A stretch of 41,050 nt of DNA from JAZDJP01 sp043803805 (GTDB lineage: Bacteria; Planctomycetota; JAZDJP01), in contig JAZDJP010000145.1 in assembly GCA_043803805.1 (NCBI GenBank), forward strand, positions 1 through 41,050, in the 5' to 3' direction. Within the stretch, counting starts at the first letter, position 1. The number at the start of each line of letters is the position of its first letter. Shown in pieces: positions 22,722 through 29,965 of this stretch. The position numbers and the translations under genes were made by a program. Below the pieces are notes generated by a model, which did not search any database, was not told where the DNA came from, and saw only the letters and a program-made list of their open reading frames with translations.

Positions 22722-23570
22722 TCACGCCGAAACCCGCCACGACCGTTCCGGCTTCCATCCCATCATCCGTTCCGCCTTCGAAATATCAAAGGGCGTGGCG
22801 AACCCGGCGAGGGGTCGGCGCAAAGGAACGCCCGGGTAGGCCCGGCGCAGGGCCTCTTCCGTCGGGATGACCAACGTCGTGTCGGCGGCGACGATAAAAA
22901 ACGCTTCATGCCCGTTCCACGACGCCTCCAGCGCCCGCCGGCACGACGCCGCGGCATCGGAAAAATGAACATATCCCCAGAACGCCATCCTGTCGCCCCG
23001 CGTCAGATCCGAAACGGGCGCGCGACGGATTCCGGCCAGGCTCCCGTCGTCCGCGATGCCGTGAAACCGCAGGCTCGCGATTTTCACCGCGCGGCGCCGG
23101 GCGAATCCCGCCGCCAACTCCTCCCCCACCCACTTGCTCAGGCTGTACGACTCCTCGGCGCGCGTGGGATGCGCCTCATCCACGGGGAAATACCCCGGCG
23201 GAGGGGCATTGCGGCAATAGTAACACCCGAAGGCGTTGACCGAGGAGGCGAGGACGAGATTGGCGACACCCAGGGCCTCGGCCGCCTGGAGAACATTCCA
23301 CGTCGAAAGGACGTTCGTGGCAAACACCGCCTCCGGGGTTCCCAGCCGCGGCGCGGGGATGGCCGCCAGGTGCACCACCGCCTCCGCCCCACGGAGGGAT
23401 TCGAGAGCCTCCGGGGCGCGCGTGAGGTCCGCGGTACGAATCTCCGCCGACGACGGAAGCGGCTTGTCCCCGGAAATGTCCACGCTCGCCACGGCATGTC
23501 CCCGGGAAACAAGGTCCGCCACCACCCATCGGCCGAGCCGGCCTCCGCCGCCCGTCACGACAATATTCAT
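22722..23570 (-). CDS. Extended short-chain dehydrogenase (NAD-dependent epimerase/dehydratase family)
   Basis: 282 aa from the ATG at 23570 (MNIVVTGGGGRLGRWVVADL), whose glycine-rich motif sits at the very N-terminus as expected. DISGDK follows the second strand and favours NAD(H). LASSVNAFG carries the catalytic Ser region and YSLSK the Tyr-Lys pair (about 141-145). The sugar-binding C-terminal part is present but short. Substrate unknown; related proteins act on uronic acids or nucleotide sugars. A perfect TATAAT (minus strand, 23580-23585) ends only 9 bases before the ATG. It is divergent from another extended SDR gene. Confidence 0.85.
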   Translation of the reverse strand: MNIVVTGGGGRLGRWVVADLVSRGHAVASVDISGDKPLPSSAEIRTADLTRAPEALESLRGAEAVVHLAAIPAPRLGTPEAVFATNVLSTWNVLQAAEALGVANLVLASSVNAFGCYYCRNAPPPGYFPVDEAHPTRAEESYSLSKWVGEELAAGFARRRAVKIASLRFHGIADDGSLAGIRRAPVSDLTRGDRMAFWGYVHFSDAAASCRRALEASWNGHEAFFIVAADTTLVIPTEEALRRAYPGVPLRRPLAGFATPFDISKAERMMGWKPERSWRVSA

Positions 23571-23648
23571 GATCGCGGAATTATACAACAATTTCCGTCC
23601 TTCGCGTTTTCGATTTTATTTTTCGTTTTCATGATGTACTGTAGTGGA

Positions 23649-24602
23649 ATGCTCCACCTGATTACCGGCGGCGCGGGGTTCATCGGAAGCCATCTCGCCG
23701 AGGCGCTCGTTTCCCGCGGCAACGCCGTGACCGTCCTTGACGACCTCTCCACGGGCCGGGCGGAGAACATGCGGACGCTCGAGGGGAAACCGGGGTTCCG
23801 GTTCGTCCAGGGATCAGTCACCGCCGAGCAGCCCCTCGCGGACCTCGTCGCGGCGGCGGACGTGATTTTCCACCTGGCCGCGGCCGTCGGCGTGGACCTC
23901 ATTGTGAAGCGCCCCGTCCACACCATCGAGACCAACATCCACGGCACGGAGATCGTCCTCAAACTGGCCGATCGCCGGAAAACCAGGATCCTCCTCGCCT
24001 CGACCTCCGAGGTGTACGGCAAGGGGACGCGCGTCCCGTTCGGCGAGGACGACGACTGCGTCCTCGGGCCAACGAGCCGCAGCCGTTGGAGCTACGCCTG
24101 CTCCAAGGCGGTGGACGAGTTCCTGGCGCTTTCCTATTTCAAGGAGCGCCACCTCCCGGCCGTCATCGCACGGCTTTTCAATACCGTGGGCTCGCGCCAG
24201 GTGGGCCAATACGGGATGGTCCTGCCGCGCTTCATCGCCCAGGCGAGGGCCGGCGGCCCCATCACCGTTTACGGTGACGGCACCCAGTCACGGTGCTTCT
24301 GCGACGTGGCGGACGTGGTGGACGCGCTGATCCGGCTTTCGGAAACCCCCGCCGCGACCGGTCAGGTGTTCAACGTGGGCTCGACCGACGAAATCACCAT
24401 CCACGCCCTGGCCGAAAAAGTGCGGGACCGGGTCGCCCCCCGCGCGGAAATCGTCCATGTCCCCTACGACAAGGCCTACGAGGCGGGCTTCGAAGACCTC
24501 CAGCGGCGCGTCCCGGACATCACCCGGATCCGGCGTGTGACCGGCTGGACGCCGCGGAAGTCGCTTGACGATATCATCGAGGGGATCCTCGCGGCGGGAT
24601 AA
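23649..24602 (+). CDS. NAD-dependent nucleotide-sugar epimerase/dehydratase
   Basis: 317 aa from the ATG at 23649 (MLHLITGGAGFIGSHLAEAL); the frame is open far upstream as an antisense shadow of the divergent SDR. The Rossmann motif TGGAGFIG and VLDDLSTGR, as in UDP-glucose 4-epimerases, point to NAD and a nucleotide sugar. Also present are LASTSEVYG, the catalytic YACSK (about 154-158), and the late motifs VYGDGTQSRCFCDVADV and FNVGSTDEI. The family includes UDP-glucose 4-epimerases and dTDP/GDP-sugar dehydratases, making precursors for surface polysaccharides; the exact reaction is not clear. The last 29 bases overlap the end of the convergent ygiQ-like gene. Confidence 0.9.
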   Translation: MLHLITGGAGFIGSHLAEALVSRGNAVTVLDDLSTGRAENMRTLEGKPGFRFVQGSVTAEQPLADLVAAADVIFHLAAAVGVDLIVKRPVHTIETNIHGTEIVLKLADRRKTRILLASTSEVYGKGTRVPFGEDDDCVLGPTSRSRWSYACSKAVDEFLALSYFKERHLPAVIARLFNTVGSRQVGQYGMVLPRFIAQARAGGPITVYGDGTQSRCFCDVADVVDALIRLSETPAATGQVFNVGSTDEITIHALAEKVRDRVAPRAEIVHVPYDKAYEAGFEDLQRRVPDITRIRRVTGWTPRKSLDDIIEGILAAG

Positions 24603-26319
24603 TCTCACAACCTCCCATCCGTTTTTCCACAAGCGCTCGCTTCTGGATTTCTTTGCGGCGCAGGTCTTTTTCCACGAAGACGGGCTGGCGCGTGAATGGG
24701 TCCATCCCGGCGTGGTACATCACGCTGGAATAGGTGGACGGGGTGGGCGTGAAGATTTGCACCTGCTCGGGATTGATCTTGAGCGTTTCCCGGGCGAATT
24801 GTTTCAGCGCCCGCATGTCCGCCTCGCCGCATCCCGGGTGGGCGGCCATCAGGTAATACGTCAGGTACTGCTTCTTGCCCGCCTCCCGGGTGAACCGGTC
24901 AAACATCTCCTTGAATTTGATCAGATCGGCCTTGCCGGGTTTTCCCATCAGATGCAACACCCGGTCTTCGGTGTGCTCCGGAGCGACTTTCATCTGCCCG
25001 GAGACGTGGTGGGCGACCACCTCCCGCAGGTACGGCCGCCCGCCGTTCCGGTCACCCAGCACCATGTCGTAGCGAATGCCCGAGGCGACGAACACCTTCC
25101 TGACGCCCGGGATGCGTTGGATTTGTTGGAGCAACGCCACCTGCGGCCGGTGGTCAACGTTGAGCCCCGGGCAAATGGCGGGCGTCAGGCAACGTTTGAC
25201 CGGGCAACCGCCCGATTTCAATTTCTTGGCGCATTCAAATCCATACATGTTGGCGGTCGGCCCCCCCACGTCCGAGATGATGCCCTTGAAATCCGGGTGG
25301 TCGCGGAACGTGCGCACCTCGTCAAGGATGGACCGGGGGCTGCGCGAGCGCACCGTGCGCCCCTCATGCACGGCGATGGCGCAAAAATTACATTCGCCGT
25401 AACAGCCGCGGTGGGTGGAAACGGAAAACCGGATGGTTTCCAGGGCGCTGACCTTGCCCTGGCGTTCGTAGAAGGGGTGTTGCGCCCGCTCGTAGCCCAG
25501 GGCATACACGGCATCCAGTTCGGCCGGGGTGGGATGGATGGCGGGCGGATTCTGCACCAGGACACGCGCGCCATGTTGCTGGCAGAGGCCCTTGGCGGTC
25601 CAGGGATCGTTGTTGCGGTAGAAAAGGTGAAACATGTCAATGAACGCCCGGGAATCCTCCCGGACCGTTTCGTAGGCGGGCAATTCCAGATGGCCGGCGG
25701 CGTGCCGGACCCGTTCCGTGGCGTTGGCCAGGTAGCACAGGCCGCGAATCGCCCGCGGGTCTTTTCCATCGCGCAGGGCATGGGCCAGTTCGCGCACCGA
25801 GGTCTCCGCCATGCCGTACAACAGGTAGTCCGCCTTGGCGTCCAGCAGGACGGATGCGCGCACCCGGTCGGACCAATAATCGTAGTGGGCGATGCGCCGC
25901 AGGCTGGCCTCCATCCCCCCCAGAACGATGGGACGGGTGTTTTTGAAGCAACGGCGGATGAGGTTGGTGTATACGATCACCGCGCGGTCGGGGCGTCGGT
26001 TGTTGACTCCTCCAGGCGTGTAGTCGTCGCTCCGGCGTTTTTTCTTCAGCGCGGTGTAGTTGGCCACCATTGAGTCAATACAGCCGGCGGATACCCCCCA
26101 GAACAGACGCGGTTCTCCCAGCCGGCGGATGTCCTCATCCGTGTCCAGGGCCGGTTGGGCAATCACGCCCACCCGGTAACCGGCCCGGGTCAGGATTTTG
26201 CCGATCACGGCGATCCCGATGAACGGACTGTCCAGGTAACTGTCGCCGGTCACCAGGATCACATCCGGTTGATCCCAGCCCAGGCGCTGAATTTCCTGTC
26301 GGGTGGTGGGCAGGAACAT
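24574..26319 (-). CDS. YgiQ family radical SAM protein
   Basis: 581 aa. N-terminal part: MFLPTTRQEIQRLGWDQPDV and VTGDSYLDSPFIGIAVIGKI, the distinctive start of the YgiQ family (B12-binding-like region), with GGMEASLRRIAHYDYWSD. The radical SAM cluster is CYGECNFC (C306, C310, C313), followed by GGPTANMYG and the C-terminal PSTYSSVMYHAGMDP. Shorter than E. coli YgiQ (about 740) but in the range of many family members. The biological role of YgiQ is unknown. It stands alone and converges with an epimerase gene, overlapping by 29 bases; 141 bases separate it from the promoter of the large operon on the other side. Confidence 0.93.
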   Translation of the reverse strand: MFLPTTRQEIQRLGWDQPDVILVTGDSYLDSPFIGIAVIGKILTRAGYRVGVIAQPALDTDEDIRRLGEPRLFWGVSAGCIDSMVANYTALKKKRRSDDYTPGGVNNRRPDRAVIVYTNLIRRCFKNTRPIVLGGMEASLRRIAHYDYWSDRVRASVLLDAKADYLLYGMAETSVRELAHALRDGKDPRAIRGLCYLANATERVRHAAGHLELPAYETVREDSRAFIDMFHLFYRNNDPWTAKGLCQQHGARVLVQNPPAIHPTPAELDAVYALGYERAQHPFYERQGKVSALETIRFSVSTHRGCYGECNFCAIAVHEGRTVRSRSPRSILDEVRTFRDHPDFKGIISDVGGPTANMYGFECAKKLKSGGCPVKRCLTPAICPGLNVDHRPQVALLQQIQRIPGVRKVFVASGIRYDMVLGDRNGGRPYLREVVAHHVSGQMKVAPEHTEDRVLHLMGKPGKADLIKFKEMFDRFTREAGKKQYLTYYLMAAHPGCGEADMRALKQFARETLKINPEQVQIFTPTPSTYSSVMYHAGMDPFTRQPVFVEKDLRRKEIQKRALVEKRMGGCEIIPPRGSPR

Positions 26320-26460
26320 GACAGGATTGTATCATGCCGGCGTCCCGGCGTTTGGGATAATCACGCAGAACTTCGTTCTCCGTCTCGACTCGCGGGCCAT
26401 AGGTATGATCCGTTTTCACCCCATCGGGCTGTCTGGGGCTTTTTGACCGGGCGTTTTTTT

Positions 26461-26490
26461 AATTGACAATCAATTCTTATAATGTTATAA
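26461..26490. promoter_or_regulatory. Two palindromes overlapping the operon promoter, possible operators
   Basis: AATTGA-CAA-TCAATT (26461-26475) is a perfect 15-base palindrome covering the -35. TTATAA-TG-TTATAA (26477-26490) is a perfect 14-base palindrome covering the -10. Regulators of the HutC/GntR family bind short palindromes, and the first gene of the operon encodes one, so autorepression is a reasonable inference. The AT-rich nature of all promoters is a caution. Confidence 0.5.
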
Positions 26491-26491
26491 T
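26463..26491 (+). promoter_or_regulatory. Perfect-consensus sigma-70 promoter of the GntR-led operon
   Basis: TTGACA (26463-26468), 17-base spacer, TATAAT (26486-26491): all twelve consensus bases at the ideal spacing, in an AT-rich island within GC-rich DNA. Transcription would begin near 26498, within a base or two of the first in-frame ATG (26497). So the regulator is either translated leaderless or starts at the ATG at 26566. The 26320-26460 stretch upstream holds nothing else I recognise. Confidence 0.85.
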
Positions 26492-26496
26492 AATGA

Positions 26497-27267
26497 ATGT
26501 GGTGGTCGCACCCTGTGCTCTGCGGGCGGGCGTTGGGCGAGGAGAGTAATCCCATCAAGGCATACATGCGCGTTTACCGTTTGCTCAGGGAGCGCATCCT
26601 CAGCGGTGGGATACGTCCTGAGGGAAAACTCCGGCCGGAGCACCAGATGGCCAAGGAGTTCGGTCTTTCGGTGATTACCGTGCGCCATGCCCTGAAGATG
26701 TTACAGGAGCAGGGGCTTATCGAGCGGACCGCCGGCAGGGGGACTTTTGTGCGCCTCACCCGGGCTCCCAAGTTCACTCTTATGGCCAGCGACTTCCTCG
26801 GTTCGATCCGTAAAGCGGCTCCTGATATGACCCGCCGCCTGCTGAAGCGGGAGATCGTGGCGCCGCCGACCGAGGTGTCCGAGGCTCTTGGCCTGCTACG
26901 CGGTGAACAGTGTCTGCTGGCCGAGCGCGCCGACATCCTGCACGGAGAACCGTTGGCCTATGATCAGGCCTACATCCCGCTGCCCCTGGCCGGTGAGATC
27001 GACGACCTCTTCCTCGAACGGATGGACTTTCTGGACTTGTGGCTCAAGCGCAGCGGCCTTGCGGCCTCCTGTGTTTCCGAAAGCATCGAAGCGGCGGGTG
27101 CCGACGAGGAGATGAGCAGGAAACTGCGGGTTGACATCGGCACGCCAGTCCTGGTGTCCCGGGAAACGATCAGCGACGCGGTCGGCGCGGGGCTGATCTA
27201 CTTTGTCTCATATTACCGCGGGGACTGCTTCCGGCGAGTCTCCACAACGCAGCGGGCCATGCCGTGA
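26497..27267 (+). CDS. GntR-family (HutC subfamily) transcriptional regulator with UTRA domain
   Basis: 256 aa if the ATG at 26497 is used. The ATG at 26566, with AAGG 5 bases before it, gives 233 aa and still keeps the whole domain. The winged helix spans about residues 24-88 (LLRERILSGG; LSVITVRHALKMLQEQGLIE; GRGTFVRL). The UTRA effector domain follows (about 110-250), with ERADILHGEPLAYDQAYIPL and VSYYRGDCFRR. Regulators of this kind, such as NagR/YvoA and DasR, respond to sugar phosphates like glucosamine-6-phosphate, which fits the NagA- and NagB-like genes downstream. Its stop overlaps the next start (GTGA). Probably represses its own operon through the palindromes in the promoter. Confidence 0.92.
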   Translation: MWWSHPVLCGRALGEESNPIKAYMRVYRLLRERILSGGIRPEGKLRPEHQMAKEFGLSVITVRHALKMLQEQGLIERTAGRGTFVRLTRAPKFTLMASDFLGSIRKAAPDMTRRLLKREIVAPPTEVSEALGLLRGEQCLLAERADILHGEPLAYDQAYIPLPLAGEIDDLFLERMDFLDLWLKRSGLAASCVSESIEAAGADEEMSRKLRVDIGTPVLVSRETISDAVGAGLIYFVSYYRGDCFRRVSTTQRAMP

Positions 27268-28460
27268 CCAGATTGAAGATCAGTGGCGCAACCGTGGCCG
27301 GACCTGACCGCCTGGAAGCCGATCGGGCGGTGATGATCGTCGACGGGGTCGTAAGCGCCGTGGCCGCCTGCTCGGGGGCCGCGGGGTTTCCCGCCGACGA
27401 GATCGTGGACGCCGCGGGTGGCTACGTCGTTCCTGGTTTTATCGACCTCCATATGCACGGCGCCTACGAACAGGCTTTCGATAGCGGCAGGGACGACTTG
27501 CTGGCTCTGTGTCGGCGTATGCCGGCGCACGGGGTTACCGGGTTTCTTCCGACCCTCAGCCCTGTTCCGGGAACCGAGGGCCTGAATCTTCTTGAGGATC
27601 TGGCTGGCGCGGTCAGCGCGGGAACGCAGGTGCTCGGTTTCCACTTCGAGGGGCCGTACATCTCGCTGTCCGGAGCATTGCCGCCGAGCCGCCTGGGCGC
27701 ACCCGGCGAGGGGTGGATGCGCGCGGTGATCGACGCGATCCGACCGCGACTGCCGGTCTTCAGCGTATCCCCCGAATATCCGGAGGCCCCCGGCCTTGTG
27801 CGCGCCATGACCGAGAACGGCGCCCTAGCCTTCATCACCCACACCGCCGCCTCCTTCCGGCAGACCAAGGAAGTTATCGCCGCCGGGGCCCGCCACGCCA
27901 CACACTTCTACAACGTCTTCCCCCAGCCGGAAGCGCCCGAGCCCGGCGTCAGGGCTTGCGGCGCGGTGGAGGCCATCATGGCCGCGCCCGAGGTGAGCGT
28001 GGACTTCATCCTGGACGGCGAGCACGTCGATCCCGCCGCCGTGGAAATGGCGCTGACCTGCAAGGGGGCGGAGCGCGTCTGTCTGATAACCGACTCGATG
28101 ATCGGCACCGGACTGCCGCCGGGGCGCTTCCGGGCCATGGGCGGAGACGCCATCGAGCGAGCCTGCGAGGGGGCGCCGACCCGATTCGCACATGACTCGC
28201 GCCTGCCCGGGGCCCTCTACGGCAGCGGCCTGACCATGGACCAGGCGCTCAGGAACGCGGTGCGGTGGCTGGGACTCGACCTCTGTTCCGCCGTCCGGCT
28301 GATGAGTTACAACCCGGCCAGAGTGCTGGGACTCGAAAAGCGCAAGGGCCTGGTTGCGGAGGGGTTTGATGCCGACCTGGTCCTGCTTGACAAGGATCTG
28401 CGCGTGAAAATGACGTGGATAGGCGGCCGATGCTGCTGGCCGCCGGGAAGGAATGCGTGA
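27264..28460 (+). CDS. nagA: N-acetylglucosamine-6-phosphate deacetylase-like amidohydrolase
   Basis: 398 aa, GTG start overlapping the regulator stop. The NagA layout is complete: a small beta domain at both ends around a TIM barrel, with PGFIDLHMHG (H63, H65), FHFEGPYIS (E129), ITHTAA (H193), HATHFYNVFP (H214), DGEHVDP and LITDSM (D277). All metal ligands of the family are present, including the HxH pair that E. coli NagA lacks. It removes the N-acetyl group from an amino-sugar phosphate in the cytoplasm. The THLFNAM and DGHH forms usual in NagA are THFYNVF and DGEH here, so a related substrate is possible. Confidence 0.9.
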   Translation: MTRLKISGATVAGPDRLEADRAVMIVDGVVSAVAACSGAAGFPADEIVDAAGGYVVPGFIDLHMHGAYEQAFDSGRDDLLALCRRMPAHGVTGFLPTLSPVPGTEGLNLLEDLAGAVSAGTQVLGFHFEGPYISLSGALPPSRLGAPGEGWMRAVIDAIRPRLPVFSVSPEYPEAPGLVRAMTENGALAFITHTAASFRQTKEVIAAGARHATHFYNVFPQPEAPEPGVRACGAVEAIMAAPEVSVDFILDGEHVDPAAVEMALTCKGAERVCLITDSMIGTGLPPGRFRAMGGDAIERACEGAPTRFAHDSRLPGALYGSGLTMDQALRNAVRWLGLDLCSAVRLMSYNPARVLGLEKRKGLVAEGFDADLVLLDKDLRVKMTWIGGRCCWPPGRNA

Positions 28461-28464
28461 GACC

Positions 28465-29184
28465 ATGGGCATCATCGACGCCCACTGCCACCTCCCCGCG
28501 GAAGACATCGGCCGGATGCTGACCGATATGGATGCCTGCGGCGTGGAGAGGGCGGTCGTCTGCCCCGAACGCCGGCATATCGTCGTGGACAACGCCGGGG
28601 GCAACGACCTCGTCGCCAAGGCTCAACGGCTCCACCCTGACCGCCTGACGGGGCTTGCCGTAGCCAACCCCTGGTATGGGGCAAGGGCCGTCAGCGAACT
28701 CCGGCGGGCCCGGGAGATGGGCCTGACCGGACTGAAAATCAATTCCGCGATCCAGGGCTTTTCCCTGCTCGATCCCATGGTCAAACCGCTTATCGCCTTT
28801 GCCGCGGAGGCCGGCTGGCCCGTCTACTGCCACACCGGTACGCCGGTTCACGCTCTGCCCATGCAGGTCTGCGAGCTGGCCGAACTGTTTCCCGGCGTGG
28901 ATTTCGTGCTCGGGCACTGCGGTTTCTGTGATTCCTGGAACGACATAACCGAAGCCGTCCGTCGTTGCCCGCGGGTGTACCTGGAAACCTCTTACGTGAA
29001 CCCAAGCCAGCTGACCACCTATCTGGAAGCCGCCGGCCGGGGACGCATGCTCTTCGGCAGCGATGCGCCCCATTCCTCGCTGAGCTGGGAGGTGGCCAAG
29101 GCGCGGGAAATCGAGGCATCCCCGGAAATCCTGGCCGACGTCCTCGGCGGCAACGCCGAGCGCCTGTTCTGGAGGCGGCCATGA
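28465..29184 (+). CDS. Small amidohydrolase (PF04909-type TIM barrel) A
   Basis: 239 aa from the ATG at 28465 (MGIIDAHCHL); an ATG at 28453, overlapping the nagA end, is the alternative. Metal-binding motifs of the amidohydrolase-2 family are seen: DAHCHL, GLKINSAIQGF, VYCHTGTP, LGHCGF and FGSDAPHS with the late Asp. These proteins hydrolyse or decarboxylate small cyclic or acyl compounds. The substrate is unknown, but the setting suggests an intermediate of the sugar pathway. It is translationally linked to the next gene, a diverged relative, by an ATGA overlap. Confidence 0.85.
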   Translation: MGIIDAHCHLPAEDIGRMLTDMDACGVERAVVCPERRHIVVDNAGGNDLVAKAQRLHPDRLTGLAVANPWYGARAVSELRRAREMGLTGLKINSAIQGFSLLDPMVKPLIAFAAEAGWPVYCHTGTPVHALPMQVCELAELFPGVDFVLGHCGFCDSWNDITEAVRRCPRVYLETSYVNPSQLTTYLEAAGRGRMLFGSDAPHSSLSWEVAKAREIEASPEILADVLGGNAERLFWRRP

Positions 29185-29921
29185 TCATCGACTGCCACAC
29201 ACACCTGTTCGGAACATGGATGAACCTGAAGGGTGTCGCGCCGCAGGACTTCGTCGCCCGGATGGACCGGCTGGACATCGCCAAGGCTTGTGTGTTCACG
29301 CTCAAAGGCTTCTTCGACGCCCAGGGATGCAACGACGCCCTGGCCGCGCAATGCCGGCCATACCGGGGCCGGCTGATCCCGTTCTGCACCGTGAATCCCC
29401 ATCACGGCCAGGCCGCCCTCATCGAGCTACGCCGCGCGGTGGAGAAGTTGGGCATGAAGGGCCTCAAGCTCCACCCCTGGCTGCAGGCCTTCCCGATGAA
29501 CCACGAATGGTTCCTGAGGCTCGTCGAAGAGACAGTCCGCCTGGATGTGCCCATGCTACTGCACAGCGCCAGCCCGCCGTACTGCACACCCGCCCAGATC
29601 GCCAATGTGGCCCGGAAGTACCCGCGCGCCAGGTTCATTCTCGGTGAGGCGGGCGCCAAGGACTTCTGGCTGGAGGCGGCGCATTGCGCGGCCAAGTATC
29701 CAAACATCCACCTTTGCATAGGCATAACCCCGGCCGAGGGGCTGGAGTTCATGGCGCACCGCGTGCCCATCGCGCAGTTGTTATTCGGATCGGACCTGGG
29801 CTTCTCGACGGAGGCCGACGTCCGGGTGCAGATCGACAAGGTCCGGCGAATGGACCTCAGCCGCGAGGACGAGGAACGGGTCTTCTCGGGCAACATCCTG
29901 TCGCTGGTCGACTTCAAATGA
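29181..29921 (+). CDS. Small amidohydrolase (PF04909-type TIM barrel) B
   Basis: 246 aa, ATG overlapping the stop of amidohydrolase A. Motifs: IIDCHTHLFG (H6, H8), GLKLHPW, LLHSASPP and LLFGSDLGFS. Where gene A and most relatives have a GH[CL]G histidine, this protein has LGEAGAKDF, so one usual metal ligand or neighbour is a glutamate. The general pattern of A and B is the same, so they are an old tandem duplication. Same family role: hydrolysis of an unknown small substrate in the cytoplasm. The end (ILSLVDFK) is followed after 44 bases by the GH2 gene. Confidence 0.85.
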   Translation: MIIDCHTHLFGTWMNLKGVAPQDFVARMDRLDIAKACVFTLKGFFDAQGCNDALAAQCRPYRGRLIPFCTVNPHHGQAALIELRRAVEKLGMKGLKLHPWLQAFPMNHEWFLRLVEETVRLDVPMLLHSASPPYCTPAQIANVARKYPRARFILGEAGAKDFWLEAAHCAAKYPNIHLCIGITPAEGLEFMAHRVPIAQLLFGSDLGFSTEADVRVQIDKVRRMDLSREDEERVFSGNILSLVDFK

Positions 29922-29965
29922 GGGCCCGGTCCATGAGGTGTTCGCCGGAGAGAAAGGAGGCGGCT

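Noticed and set aside
26320..26460. attL-like copy of the tRNA-Glu 3' end
   Set aside because: No match to the T-arm/acceptor sequence was seen in this stretch.
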